Shown one piece after another: positions 43,343 to 52,801 of a stretch of 64,000 nucleotides of DNA. The stretch comes from Rhodococcus jostii RHA1. Lineage in GTDB: Bacteria; Actinomycetota; Actinomycetes; Mycobacteriales; Mycobacteriaceae. The number at the start of each line of letters is the position of its first letter. The stretch's first letter is position 1. The notes below the pieces were generated by a model, which was not told the origin of the DNA, did not search any database, and saw nothing but the letters and a program-made list of their open reading frames with translations. The position numbers and the translations under genes were made by a program. The stretch is taken from contig NC_008268.1 of assembly GCF_000014565.1 (NCBI RefSeq), positions 744,001 to 808,000 on the forward strand, in the 5' to 3' direction.

Positions 43343-43718
43343 ATGCCCCCCACCCTCGGTGCGACAATCGCCGCCCTCGTCGAAGTCGCCGCCCTCACCG
43401 GCGCCAACACAGGTCCCGACGAGCCGGCGACAGCGATGTCGACGTTCTCCACCCTCGGCGTCCCGACCCGAGACCACGCCGCGACCGCCCACGGTCCGAG
43501 TGCCCGAGCCACTCCCCCTGCGAGCGGCGCGGCTCATCGACAACACCCCCGACCTCGCACACCAAGACTGCCCACTACCACCAGAGGTCACCGAGGACGC
43601 CCGACCCCACCCACAGAAAGCACTGAGCGACGACGCCGAACAGCTCCGGGCACTGAACCCCGACACCGGCCGACGGACCGGCCCGGGCCTGTGGGCGGTT
43701 CCCGACGATCCATCGTGA
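43343..43718 (+). pseudogene. Degenerate hypothetical gene
   Basis: One frame reads TMPPTLGATIAALVEVAALT and ANTGPDEPATAMSTFSTLGV; after about 43500 a second frame reads LPLRAARLIDNTPDLAHQDC and ALNPDTGRRTGPGLWAVPDD and stops at 43718. The two look like one frameshifted protein. No family was recognised. The rest of 43185-44103 shows no gene I can support. Confidence 0.35.
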
Positions 43719-44103
43719 ACACGCCGTGACTGTCGCGGGCCGCATTCGTGAGCTGCAGAAACGATCGTTTTCCGACACCCACTCTGACCCGCGGGTTTGG
43801 TTGTGACTCACGGCGATAAGTGGCATCGATTTCGCGGCTTTATATGGCGCTGCCTGCCGGACTCGCGGAGCCGCTGCTGGTCGTGTGAATTGGGATTGGG
43901 CTTGCAGGACGAACGGAGGGAATCGGGGCCACCTCCGTTCGCTGCGGCGGCGACAGAATGTGCGAGGGGCACCTTCCCGGTCGACGGCAAAGTATCGGTG
44001 AGCGCCAGCGTCGTGGAAGGAGAGATGGTTCGGGCGGTGAACCTTCTTGGTTGGCGCGCCACTGGCCGTGAAGCAGATACGCACAGCTGAGAGTTCGGCG
44101 AAT

Positions 44104-45225
44104 TCAGTTGATGCCCTTCGCCCACCATCCGGATGGCGGGGATGCCGTCTCCCAGCGTGGCGCGTAGTGCTCGAGGAATATCTGCCCCACCAATTCCCCG
44201 CGGCTGCGCACCCCGGTCTTGTCGAAGATCGACTTCATGTGGTCTTGAATTGTGTAGACGGATAACGACATTGCGTGCGCCATCTCCCTTGTCGATCGCC
44301 CTTGGATGCACAGCGCAGTGAGATGACATTCGCGTTGGGACAGTCCGTAGGCCATGGCAATGACGGGCGCGATCTCATGCGGCGTCGCGGGTTGGATGAT
44401 GACGGCGGTGCGTCCGTCTTCGACGCCGGAAAGCCTGGTCCCGTACAGCAACAGCCAGGCGCCGGATCGCGTGCGTACCCGCGAGCGCGCGGCAAGTTCC
44501 AGCGGATCGGTGCCCGGTTCGATTGCCCGCGCCCGGGCCGCGATGGCTTGCACGACCTTCGATTCGAACGGCGTCGACGGCGCCGGGACCTCGACAATTT
44601 CGTCGATCCAGCGTTCCGCGGCGGGTGAGACCGATTCCGGGTTGCCCGCGGCGTCGAAGACCACCACGCCGGGGCCGTAGTCCACGGTCGTCACGGCGGC
44701 CTCGACCTTGTGGAGCATCGAATGTCGCAGACCGGTCGCGAGCGCGGGCGCCAGCGCGGCGATTGCGCGGACGTGCTCGGCGGTGTACCAGGGCGCGCCC
44801 GCATCGCGCAGGAATGCCGCTGCACCCCAGTAGACCCCGTCCGACACCAGGGAGACCCGCAGCTCGTCGCCGATTCCGTACGCCTCGTGCGAACGGTGCC
44901 GTGCACTGCGGGACAAATCTCCGTGGGTATCCAGACTAAGTGCACCCGCCAGGCGGCCACTGTGCGCAAGAAACGCCCACTTGTCGACGTCCTCGACCTC
45001 GTATTCGTAGTGCGCCAACCAGGATCCGGAACACCCAACGTTCCGGTTGACGCTGCCGGTGAACAGGATGGTGCCCGGGTCGACGGTGTGCCAGCAGCAG
45101 CGGTCATGTGGGATCACCGCGCGCAGGGCCTCGCTCATTCGCGCGCTGTACCCCACCCAGTCCAGCTGGTCGGCGGCGGCACGCGAGATTTGATCGCGGA
45201 CGCGTGGCAGCAAGCTCTGCGCCAT
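44104..45225 (-). CDS. LuxR-family transcriptional regulator
   Basis: 373 residues. The C-terminal LuxR HTH is at about 290-350 (YGLSQRECHLTALCIQGRST, REMAHAMSLSVYTIQDHMKS). The N-terminal ~280 residues are a GAF-like sensory region without a response-regulator receiver. It is divergent from the methyltransferase gene, with 107 bp between. Two palindromic sites lie in that gap and are its likely operators. Confidence 0.9.
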   Translation of the reverse strand: MAQSLLPRVRDQISRAAADQLDWVGYSARMSEALRAVIPHDRCCWHTVDPGTILFTGSVNRNVGCSGSWLAHYEYEVEDVDKWAFLAHSGRLAGALSLDTHGDLSRSARHRSHEAYGIGDELRVSLVSDGVYWGAAAFLRDAGAPWYTAEHVRAIAALAPALATGLRHSMLHKVEAAVTTVDYGPGVVVFDAAGNPESVSPAAERWIDEIVEVPAPSTPFESKVVQAIAARARAIEPGTDPLELAARSRVRTRSGAWLLLYGTRLSGVEDGRTAVIIQPATPHEIAPVIAMAYGLSQRECHLTALCIQGRSTREMAHAMSLSVYTIQDHMKSIFDKTGVRSRGELVGQIFLEHYAPRWETASPPSGWWAKGIN

Positions 45226-45261
45226 CTCCGAAGTGTATCGCAGCAGGTTAGGGCTGCCTAC

Positions 45262-45296
45262 CCCAGAAATCTGGGTGAATTCCCCAGGATTCAGGG
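45262..45296. promoter_or_regulatory. Tandem LuxR-type operator candidates
   Basis: CCCAGA-AA-TCTGGG at 45262-45275 is a perfect palindrome. CCCAGGATTCAGGG at 45283-45296 is a related imperfect one, 21 bp away (two helical turns). Both are centred in the gap between the divergent LuxR and methyltransferase genes. Confidence 0.6.
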
Positions 45297-45332
45297 ATAT
45301 GAGGCAGAACCGACAACGACGACGCTGGTTGC

Positions 45333-46352
45333 ATGACGATGACAGCCCCTACCTCCGCCGAAACCGACCACGACCTGCCTAGCCCGGAGCCGATCATGCA
45401 GCTGGCGTCCGGGTTCATGGCCGCCAAACACCTCTTCGCCGCCAGCGAACTCGGCTTGTTCGAGGCGTTGGGCGAGGGCCCCACCGACCTGCATGGCCTG
45501 GCCGCCCGCAGCGGGCTTACTGCCCGAGCCACCCGGATCAGCGCCGACGCCATGGTCGCGATGGGTATGCTCGAACGCCGAGGCGAACAGTATGTCAATA
45601 CCGAGACGGCGGCCGCGTTCCTCGCCGGCGGATCGCCCGCCGACCTGCGTCCGCTGCTGCGGTTCTGGGACAAGATCAGCTTCCCGGCGTGGGAAGACCT
45701 GGCCGGCGCACTCGCCCGCGGGCCGAAACGCCAGATCTTCGACCTCGACGCCGCCCTGCAACCCATCGCCTCGATCGGTATCGAGGCGTTTTCGGCCGGC
45801 TCCTCGCTCGCCCTGCCGGACACGGTCGATCTGTCCGGCAGTCATCGACTCCTCGACATCGGCGGCGGCACCGGCTCCTGGTCCATCGCGGTGGCGCGCC
45901 ACTGCCCGCAACTGAGCGCGACCGTGTTCGAGCTGCCGGCGGTTGCCCAGACCGCGCAGGACCGCATCGCGTCGGTCGGGATGGAGGGGCGAATCGACGT
46001 ATACGCCGGCGACGCGATGGCCGACCCGCTGCCCACCGGATACGACGCCTTCCTGGTCGCGAACCTGGTGCATTACTGGTCGCCGGAGCAGAATCGTGCG
46101 CTGCTAAAACGCATTCGCGACGTCGCCGCACCCGGCGCCACGCTGCTGATTGCCGACTTCTGGACCGACCCCACCCACACCCAGCCGGTCGCGGCCGCCC
46201 TGATGGCGGGCGAATTCGCGGTCCACCTCGAACACGGCGACGTCTACAGCGTCGGAGAAGGCATCGCCTGGCTGCAGGACACTGGCTGGCGCTGCCGCGA
46301 CCATCGCTCGCTCACCGGCCCGATGAGCGTCATTGTCGCCGAAACCGCATGA
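45333..46352 (+). CDS. SAM-dependent O-methyltransferase (Methyltransf_2 type)
   Basis: 339 residues. An N-terminal dimerisation winged helix (LASGFMAAKHLFAASELGLF, GLAARSGLTARATRISADAM) is followed by a Rossmann methyltransferase domain with LLDIGGGTGSWSIAVARH (about 172-189) and LVANLVHYWSPEQNRALLKR. Such enzymes methylate hydroxyl groups of aromatic secondary metabolites. It is followed 27 bp later by a flavin monooxygenase, forming a two-gene operon under the divergent LuxR regulator. Confidence 0.9.
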   Translation: MTMTAPTSAETDHDLPSPEPIMQLASGFMAAKHLFAASELGLFEALGEGPTDLHGLAARSGLTARATRISADAMVAMGMLERRGEQYVNTETAAAFLAGGSPADLRPLLRFWDKISFPAWEDLAGALARGPKRQIFDLDAALQPIASIGIEAFSAGSSLALPDTVDLSGSHRLLDIGGGTGSWSIAVARHCPQLSATVFELPAVAQTAQDRIASVGMEGRIDVYAGDAMADPLPTGYDAFLVANLVHYWSPEQNRALLKRIRDVAAPGATLLIADFWTDPTHTQPVAAALMAGEFAVHLEHGDVYSVGEGIAWLQDTGWRCRDHRSLTGPMSVIVAETA

Positions 46353-46379
46353 AACAAGACAACACCCAAGGAGCACACG

Positions 46380-47507
46380 ATGAGCGAGCATCAAGTCGCA
46401 ATCGTCGGTGCCGGCACTTCCGGGGTCGCGGCGGCGGTGGCCCTCGCCGACCGTGGCATCAACCCGTTGCTGATCGACCGAGCCGACCAAGTCGGTTCGT
46501 CGTGGCACTCTCGTTACGACCGGCTGCGACTGAACACCGGCAGGCAGTTCTCCCACCTGCCGAACCGCCCCTACCCCAAGGGCACACCGACCTTTCCCAC
46601 GCGGGAACAGGTGATCGAGCATCTCGAGCGGCACGCACGTGCGGACGGGATCGAGCTGCGCCTGGGCTGCCCGGTGGAACGGCTCGACCTAACGGACGGG
46701 CACTGGCGGTTGACCACCGCTGCCGGTTCGGTCGACGCTGCCGAGGTGGTGGTCGCGACCGGCTTCGATCATGAGCCCTTCGTCCCGGACTGGCCCGGAC
46801 GCGGGGACTGGCGGGGTGCACTGGTTCATTCCTCGCAGTACCGGAATCCCTCGCAGTACAACGGGAAACGGGTCCTCGTAGTGGGAGCGGGCTGCTCGGG
46901 CATGGAAATTGCCTACGACCTCGCCACCGGAGGCGCGGCAAAGGTCTGGCTTTCGGCTCGCACGCCGCCGAACATCATGCTCCGCCAAGGACCTGGTGGC
47001 ATACCGGGAGACTTCATCGCGACGCCGCTCTACCATGCCCCGGTCCCTATCGCGGACGCAATCGCTCGGTTCGGCCGGGAGAGGAGCATCGGCGACCTGC
47101 GCGAGTTCGGATTACCGATCCCCGACGAGGGGATCTTCGCCCGCAGCGCCCGCCTGGGCGTGGCACCGGCGATCGTCGACAAGGAGCTCATCGCCGCGAT
47201 CCGAGACAGGTCCATCGAGGTCGTTCGCGGAGTCGAGTCACTCGACGCGGACAGCGTGTGGCTGGTGGACGGTGTGCGAATCGACCCGGAGGCGATGGTC
47301 TGCGCGACGGGGTTCCGCCAGGAACTCGAAAAGCTGGTCGGGCACCTCGGCGTACTGGACGAGCGAGGTTGGCCGCACGCCACCGGTGAAAAGCCGGCCG
47401 CCGAGAGGTTGCGTTTCATCGGGTTCGTGCCCAGGCCGTCGCAGATCGGATTCGCGGCGAAGCAGGCTCGCCGCGCGGCCCGAGCGATCGCGCGGGAACT
47501 GCGGTGA
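46380..47507 (+). CDS. Flavin-containing monooxygenase (YUCCA/FMO-like)
   Basis: 375 residues. FAD-binding VAIVGAGTSGVAAAVALADR is at the N-terminus, the FMO-type motif WRGALVHSSQYRN near 142-154, NADPH-binding VLVVGAGCSGMEIAYDL near 163-179, and VCATGFR near 305. It probably hydroxylates or N-oxidises a small metabolite made together with the preceding methyltransferase. Complete length. AAGGAG precedes the ATG. Confidence 0.9.
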   Translation: MSEHQVAIVGAGTSGVAAAVALADRGINPLLIDRADQVGSSWHSRYDRLRLNTGRQFSHLPNRPYPKGTPTFPTREQVIEHLERHARADGIELRLGCPVERLDLTDGHWRLTTAAGSVDAAEVVVATGFDHEPFVPDWPGRGDWRGALVHSSQYRNPSQYNGKRVLVVGAGCSGMEIAYDLATGGAAKVWLSARTPPNIMLRQGPGGIPGDFIATPLYHAPVPIADAIARFGRERSIGDLREFGLPIPDEGIFARSARLGVAPAIVDKELIAAIRDRSIEVVRGVESLDADSVWLVDGVRIDPEAMVCATGFRQELEKLVGHLGVLDERGWPHATGEKPAAERLRFIGFVPRPSQIGFAAKQARRAARAIARELR

Positions 47508-47715
47508 GCGTCGGCAGTAGGATTCTCCCGCCCTGCCCCGGCGCTCGAACAATGGCGGGTCTGCGCGGAGATGGCCGACCGGTCAGATCCCCCCACACAA
47601 ACGGCTGTTCATGAGACATCACTGACCGGTTGACGTTTACCCAGGTCGGATGCGTAAAGAACACCGTGTACGGAACAACGTCACGTTGTCGGGGCTACGC
47701 GATACATTCCCCGAT

Positions 47716-47934
47716 GTGAGGATCAGGTACGGCCGAGTGTCGACGCGGGATCAGCGTCCCGAGTCGCAGCATGATGCGTTGACCGCCGCAGGGTGCGATG
47801 AGATTTTCATCGACAAGGCCTCCGGGAAACTTGCGTCGCGCCCGCAGCTGGACAAGGCGCTGCTGTCGGCCAACCGCCGGGGTGGTCAGGCTGTCGTCAC
47901 CAAGCTCGACCGCCTCGGCCGGTCGCTGGAGCAC
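47716..47934 (+). pseudogene. Serine recombinase (resolvase) N-terminal stump
   Basis: [40 protein letters not shown] and [14 protein letters not shown] form the N-terminal half of a resolvase/invertase catalytic domain, including the active-site Ser of RVSTRDQ and the KLDRLGRS arginines. The C-terminal HTH is missing; similarity ends at 47934. The open frame running on to 48636 is a shadow of minus-strand genes. Confidence 0.8.
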
Positions 47935-48027
47935 TGTCCAAGCTGCGGTGACGGCGCACAGCCCACCAGCACCTTGCCCGCTCACACCACTTCACCATCA
48001 CCCAGATCGACGACGCCGCCGATCCTG

Positions 48028-48240
48028 TCAGACCGGGAGTACCCACCGACCGTCCGCCCGAACAGGTCGCGGGACCCAGGCGGCGACGTCGTCGAGCAGC
48101 ATCTGGTCGAAGTAGCGCAGTTTGATGCCGTGGCCGCCGGCGCCGATCCCAGTCTGACCGGTGTGGAACAGGGCGAGGACCCCAGCCGACTCACGGAACG
48201 GGCGACGCTGACGGCGCAGGCACCGCAACCGCACCCGGCC
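48028..48240 (-). pseudogene. Unidentified protein C-terminal fragment
   Basis: The minus-strand frame includes RESAGVLALFHTGQTGIGAG and LRYFDQMLLDDVAAWVPRPV and ends GRWVLPV. It looks like a conserved protein end but I do not recognise the family, and no start or N-terminal domain is visible. It lies between the resolvase stump and the DUF2630 gene. Confidence 0.35.
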
Positions 48241-48321
48241 GATCTCGATGAGGCGATCGGATTCTGGACCTGTTCGATCAGGGACGCGACCCGGTCGTCC
48301 GTAGCGGAAGGAGTCCTGAGC

Positions 48322-48567
48322 TCATTGCTGGTAGTTCTCGACTTCCGGGATCGGACGCGGGGCCGCACCGTCGGGGTCTTGCCCGGAGTCCTGGCGGGCG
48401 CGGCGCTGGCGGAGCAAGTCCCAGCACTGATCGAGTGCTACCTCGACCCGACGGAGTTGGTCGCGTTCCTCGCCGGGGGTCAGTTCGCCGGCCTGGACCC
48501 GGTCCCGCAACTCATGCTCGCGGGCGATGAGGGACTCGATCTGCGCGAGAGGGTCTGGCTGATTCAT
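48322..48567 (-). CDS. DUF2630 family protein
   Basis: 81 residues. ESLIAREHELRDRVQAGELT then EVALDQCWDLLRQRRARQDS and the end EVENYQQ match the small helical DUF2630 family found across actinobacteria. Function unknown. It appears complete with a GGAG-type RBS. It survives intact among decayed genes. Confidence 0.88.
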   Translation of the reverse strand: MNQPDPLAQIESLIAREHELRDRVQAGELTPGEERDQLRRVEVALDQCWDLLRQRRARQDSGQDPDGAAPRPIPEVENYQQ

Positions 48568-48621
48568 CACATCTCCGTCGTTTCGGTGGTTGCCGCACTG
48601 ATCGTCGAGTGCTGGAATCGG

Positions 48622-48900
48622 GATACCCCGGAATAGACCAGCGAAATCTGTCAGCCGTTCGGAGGAACGAGGCACCGCGGGTGCGGCGACTGGGCCCGGC
48701 TTGACGTCCCGGTGCAGGATGGCCGCCCGGTGCGCAGTCTCCAACGCCCCCGCCAACTTTACGCCGATCCGGACCACCTTGCCCCAGGCCATCGGACCCT
48801 GCCGACGCACAGCCGCGTCCAGAGAGCCCCGTTGATGATGCTGCATCACAATGAACGGGCGCCCCGTCGAGGGGAGGATGTCGTCCCGCACGATCTTCCG
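48622..48900 (-). pseudogene. Ser/Thr kinase relic (PknK-like)
   Basis: The minus strand encodes RPFIVMQHHQRGSLDAAVRR, KLAGALETAHRAAILHRDVK and, after a gap, LTDFAG. This matches the kinase domain of the large regulator at 61165 (PYIVMPYHPQDSLDVRIRRH; AGAVETAHRLGILHRDIK). The N-lobe and the region between HRDVKP and DF are deleted and no downstream domain remains. Confidence 0.75.
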
Positions 48901-49015
48901 AAACCCTGGGTTGATCGCAGGCTTGCGGCAAGAACATGTCGAGATCCCGGCACCGGCTCCGTCCCAGCATCGAATCGGCAAGACAACACAAGACAACAAT
49001 TGGAGGATGGATCCC

Positions 49016-49456
49016 ATGGCACACGTACAACGTTTCGACCACATCGGCATCACCGTCGCGGACCTCGACTCGGCAACGGCGTTCTTCGTCGGACTCGGCC
49101 TCGAGGTAGAGGGCACCGGATCCGTCGAGGGCGAATTCGTGGAGACCGTCTGCGGCATCCCCGGCGCGCATTGTGAGATCGCGATGCTGCGGCCGCCCGA
49201 CGGAGGATCGCGGCTGGAGCTCGCGACCTTCGTCACGCCCGACCACGTGCCCGGATCGCCCACGGCGATGGCCAACGAGCTTGGGCTGCGCAACGTGTCC
49301 TTCGAGGTCGGCGACCTCCAGGCGGCCGTCGATGCGGTGGCTGCGGACGGGTACGGGCTCATCGGCGGCATCGGTGAGTACGAAAACAGCGTGCGGATGG
49401 CCTACGTACGTGGGCCCGAAGGGATCATAGTGTCCCTGTTCGAGCAGATCGGCTGA
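49016..49456 (+). CDS. VOC/glyoxalase-family protein
   Basis: 146 residues from ATG 49016, with GGAGG 9 nt upstream; ATG 49007 has no room for an RBS. It shows a paired beta-alpha-beta fold: FDHIGITVADLDSATAFFVG at the start, RNVSFEVGDLQAAVDAVAAD in the middle, YVRGPEGIIVSLFEQIG at the end. The His of FDHIGI and Glu near the end of each half are the usual metal ligands. Substrate unknown; the family includes dioxygenases, epimerases and resistance proteins. Confidence 0.85.
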   Translation: MAHVQRFDHIGITVADLDSATAFFVGLGLEVEGTGSVEGEFVETVCGIPGAHCEIAMLRPPDGGSRLELATFVTPDHVPGSPTAMANELGLRNVSFEVGDLQAAVDAVAADGYGLIGGIGEYENSVRMAYVRGPEGIIVSLFEQIG

Positions 49457-49482
49457 CGCGCGTGAGCGTTGCCCACGTGTGT

Positions 49483-50512
49483 CTATTCGAGGACCGTACG
49501 GGCGAAGGCCTCAGCGAGGACCGGTGTCTCACGGTAGTCGGCCGCCGTGTGATTCGACCAGTAGGCGGTCTCGTACTCTGCGGGTGGGACGTGGTCGATC
49601 TCGCCGTGCAAGCGGCGGTGATTGAACCAGTCGATGTGCTCAGCGACCGCCCACTCGACGTCTCCAACGCCTCGCCAGCCCCCGTGCGGGCGCATCACGG
49701 GATTGCGAATGCACTCGGCCTTGAACAACGAGTTGAACGCCTCCGCCATCGCGTTGTCATACGAATCTCCCTTGGAACCAAAAGAAGACACCGCGTCACA
49801 CTCGTCGAGGCGCTCGGTGTATCGCACCGCTCGATACTGCACGCCGCGGCCGCTATGGTGAATCAATCCGGCGACGTCCTGGCCGACCCGTCGGCGCGCC
49901 CACAACCCAATATCCAAGAGGGCCAGGTCGGTCCGCATCGACGTCGAGACCTGCCCAACCGACGATCATCCGGGAGAACGCGTCGAGGATGAACGCGGCG
50001 TCCACCCACCCCGAATGCGTGCGAACGTAGGTCAGGTCCGCCACCCACAACGTGTTGGGCGCGTCGGCGACGAACTGACGCTGGACCCGATCCGCCGGCC
50101 GCGGAGTCTCGGCTCCGTCACTGTGCGTGATCTTCCGCCCTTTCAATCGTGGTATTCCCTGTAGCCCATCGGCTTTCATCAATCGTTCCACGGTGCACCG
50201 GGCCACCGACGTCCCCTCTCGTTTCAGACTGGCGTGCACTTTGCGGGCCCCATACACCCCGAGATTGTCGGCATGAACTCTCCGGATCTCGGACAGAACC
50301 TCGCGATCACGTACGGCACGTGCCGATTCGGTTCGCTGGGGACTCAGGTGAGCTCGGACTGTGGACGGAGCGATCTGGGTGGCCTTACCGCGCAAGACCG
50401 CGCAGATCGGATCGACTCCGTGCTCGTCGCGGTGAGCAGCGACGAACTCCACGATCAGCGCTGTGGGCGGTCGATGTCCGCCGCAAAGAAAGGCGAGGCC
50501 GGCTTGACCCAA
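49483..50512 (-). pseudogene. IS3-family transposase OrfB with frameshift
   Basis: The first frame carries the HTH_21 region (VLSEIRRVHADNLGVYGARK) and the first two DDE-type motifs (LWVADLTYVRTHSGWVDAAF, LDAFSRMIVGW). Near 49940 an extra G shifts the frame; the second frame continues QVSTSMRTDLALLDIGLWAR, then DSYDNAMAEAFNSLFKAECI with the catalytic Glu, and HRRLHGEIDHVPPAEYE. The transposase is inactive unless frameshifted. Confidence 0.85.
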
Positions 50513-50667
50513 GTCCGTAACGCCTCGGGGTGCACACCGAGCTGATCGGCGATCCGCTTGATCGCTCCCGGCCGCGTCGCCGGATCCTGGCGGGCCTCGA
50601 CCGCCATCCTCGTTGCTCGATCCTTCAGCTCAACGCTGTACTTCCGTAGTGCTGCCATGCTCTCCAT
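50455..50667 (-). pseudogene. IS3-family OrfA with internal deletion
   Basis: 70 residues. The HTH (KYSVELKDRATRMAVEARQD, IADQLGVHPEALRTWVK) is directly followed by PFFAADIDRPQR. The usual ~40-residue leucine-zipper stretch between these parts is absent, so normal multimerisation is unlikely. The end still overlaps orfB. Confidence 0.8.
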
Positions 50668-50794
50668 CCTTCACAGGTTGGAGAGCCTCCGACAGACCCG
50701 GGGCGATTCAATCGTTGAACACGCCGTGACCTCATAATATGAAGCGAGGCTGCTGGCGTGGGCCCCTTTACTCGGGACCCAGGAGCGCTCCGCC

Positions 50795-51286
50795 ATGAAG
50801 AACACCGTCTCGATCGAGATCGCCCTGCCGCGGGAGACAGTGGTACAGCTGCTCGCCGAATCGGCACACCTGCCGAAGTGGCTGCGGCGTCTGGTGCTGC
50901 ACGAGCCGCTGAGTGGGGTGCACGGACAGGTCGGTACCACATCGCGGGTCGTGATGCAGATGGGGAAGCAGGAGATCGAATGCACCGAGACCATCACGCG
51001 TCGGGAACCGGAAGACCTGCGCGGGATTCCGAAAGGGAGCGTCGTTCACTTCGACCGCGAGATCGTCGGCGAGGGCATGTGGAGCGCCGTGCGCGACCGG
51101 CTGACCGAAGTCGGTCCGGAGATGACGCTCTGGGTGAGCGAGAGCGAATACCGGTTCAGCGGTTTGCTGATGCGGCTGGTGGGGCTCCTGATGCCCGGCG
51201 CCACCCGCAAGCAGTCACAACAGCACATGCAGGACTTCAAGGCGTTCGCCGAGCAGGGAAAGGACGTCCGCGAAGCGAAGGACTGA
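50795..51286 (+). CDS. SRPBCC-family protein
   Basis: 163 residues. VSIEIALPRETVVQLLAESA HLPKW at the start, and a C-terminal helix (MPGATRKQSQQHMQDFKAFA), match the START/SRPBCC polyketide-cyclase-like fold. AGGAG precedes the ATG. It is unrelated in detail to the GvpZ-like proteins. The ligand is unknown. The 51287-51960 gap that follows has no recognisable gene. Confidence 0.8.
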   Translation: MKNTVSIEIALPRETVVQLLAESAHLPKWLRRLVLHEPLSGVHGQVGTTSRVVMQMGKQEIECTETITRREPEDLRGIPKGSVVHFDREIVGEGMWSAVRDRLTEVGPEMTLWVSESEYRFSGLLMRLVGLLMPGATRKQSQQHMQDFKAFAEQGKDVREAKD

Positions 51287-52010
51287 TCTACGATCAGCGC
51301 TCGTCTCCCGAAGAGTGGGGAGAAGCCGGACGTGACGGCGGGCCGACCACTGTCGGGAACGTGCTCGGGGCGGGGTGGAGCGGCAAGGATGGATGTCGGA
51401 GCCTGTGTAACGAAGCCGCGCGTGAACGGCCCCCGCTGAGTATCGGCTTGTGTACGAGCACCCGCGCCCCATACGCGCCCCACAGCTACCCGGAATCGAA
51501 TTCAGTTGTTCCCCAATGCAGGTCAGCGCGGGTATTGCCCCTGAATTGCGAGTGCCTCCGGATTCACACCCTCACTCCACGTGAGCCGCACCCAAGCCCT
51601 GCTACGGGGACCGGCCGGCCGGGATGGGATGGACACCAGCACCGATGCCCGGCGCAGCCCTAGGCCAGCCCGGTCGCCTCTGCCTGCACTCGAAATGGCG
51701 TCCGTCTTGGTCGGGGCGTGTTCGCTTGGATCCTCACCACAGGAGAGTGGGCCACTGCCAGCACCCGGAACGAGAGTTTGCTGCCCGTGGACCCACGAAA
51801 CCACTCGGGGGTGTCCGGCCGCAGGAGCGCCTTTGACCGCCGCGTTGCCGCAGGAATTCAACGCAGTGAAATGAACACGGGCCTCACTCTCCCTCGACGA
51901 CGTGCGTCCATCTGGACGTGTGCAGTCGTCTTCTGAAACTGACAGGCTGAGCGCCGTTCTGCGGTGATCTGGTCCGTTCTAGCCATCGTCAGTTGGACAG
52001 CTACCCAAGA
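51287..52010. other. Gap without recognisable gene
   Basis: Several overlapping open frames are present but none has protein-like features I can support. The next relic (carotenoid oxygenase) begins near 52012. Confidence 0.45.
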
Positions 52011-52011
52011 T

Positions 52012-52801
52012 GCGACCGTCCCGCTCGATCACGCGCACATCCAGCATGACTTCGCCCTCACCGAGCACTACTACGTATTCGTACTTGCGCCGATCATCCT
52101 CGACCCGGTCAAGGCGATGCTCGGTCTGAGCACAGCCGAAGCAGCAACGAGACCGGCCCGAGGTCGGCACCAAGATCATCCTTGTCCCCCGCGGCGGTGG
52201 TAAGCGACGCGAAATCGAATGCCCGCCGCTGATGTACGTCCACATCAACAATGCGTTCGAGGATCGTGGCGATGTTGTGGTCGACCTTGTCCGGTACGAC
52301 GACTATCACGACTTCTTCGATCCCGCGCGCGACTTCCGCGCTCCTGCCGTGATCGGCGGCTACGCGTCACGGCTTCGCGTCAGCAAAGGCAGCAAAGTCA
52401 CTGTCGAGGACTTCAGCGGCCAGCGAACCGAACTGCCGCAACATGATTGGCGGTACACCTCGCGAACCTATCGGTACGGCTATCACGGCACACTTGATTC
52501 ACGCCCCGATGCCTCGAACCGTGTCGTCAAGATCGACACCGACACGGGGCGACATCTGGAGCACGTATTCGAACCGGGCGACGCGGTCGGCGAGCCGATC
52601 TCCGTGCCCCGCTCGGGCACCGCAGCCGAGGACGGCGGCTGGCTGCTGACCGTCGTCTATCTCGCTGCCGAGCACCGCTCCGCCTTGGTGGTTCCCGACG
52701 CCCGCGACCCCTCCCGCGCACCCATCGCCGTCGCCAGGTTGGACCGGCACTTCTTCCCCGGATTCCACGGCAGCTTCACCAGTCGAGTGACGGCCTCATG
52801 A
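52012..52801 (+). pseudogene. Carotenoid-oxygenase (RPE65-like) C-terminal half, frameshifted
   Basis: The first frame gives ATVPLDHAHIQHDFALTEHY and YVFVLAPIILDP, with the iron-ligand His of HDFALTE. Near 52150 the frame shifts to RPEVGTKIILVPRGGGKRRE and continues MYVHINNAFEDRGDVVVDLV through HFFPGFHGSF, the end of the beta-propeller. The family (apocarotenoid or stilbene dioxygenases) is normally about 480 residues; the N-terminal ~200 are missing. It overlaps the next minus-strand gene by 26 bp. Confidence 0.8.

Larger units (their letters stand above)
49483..50667 (-). mobile_element. Decayed IS3-family insertion sequence
   Basis: It contains orfA at 50667-50455 and orfB at 50512-49483, overlapping as in IS3 elements with programmed frameshifting. 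Both genes are damaged (see the two entries). I could not find a convincing pair of terminal inverted repeats; the outer right side near 50690 is rich in GC but has no clear match at the left side near 49457. Confidence 0.8.

Noticed and set aside
47935..48636. Continuation of the resolvase frame as a 328-residue protein
   Set aside because: After residue ~95 the translation is antisense to the DUF2630 gene and the kinase relic; it is a run-on, not a fusion.
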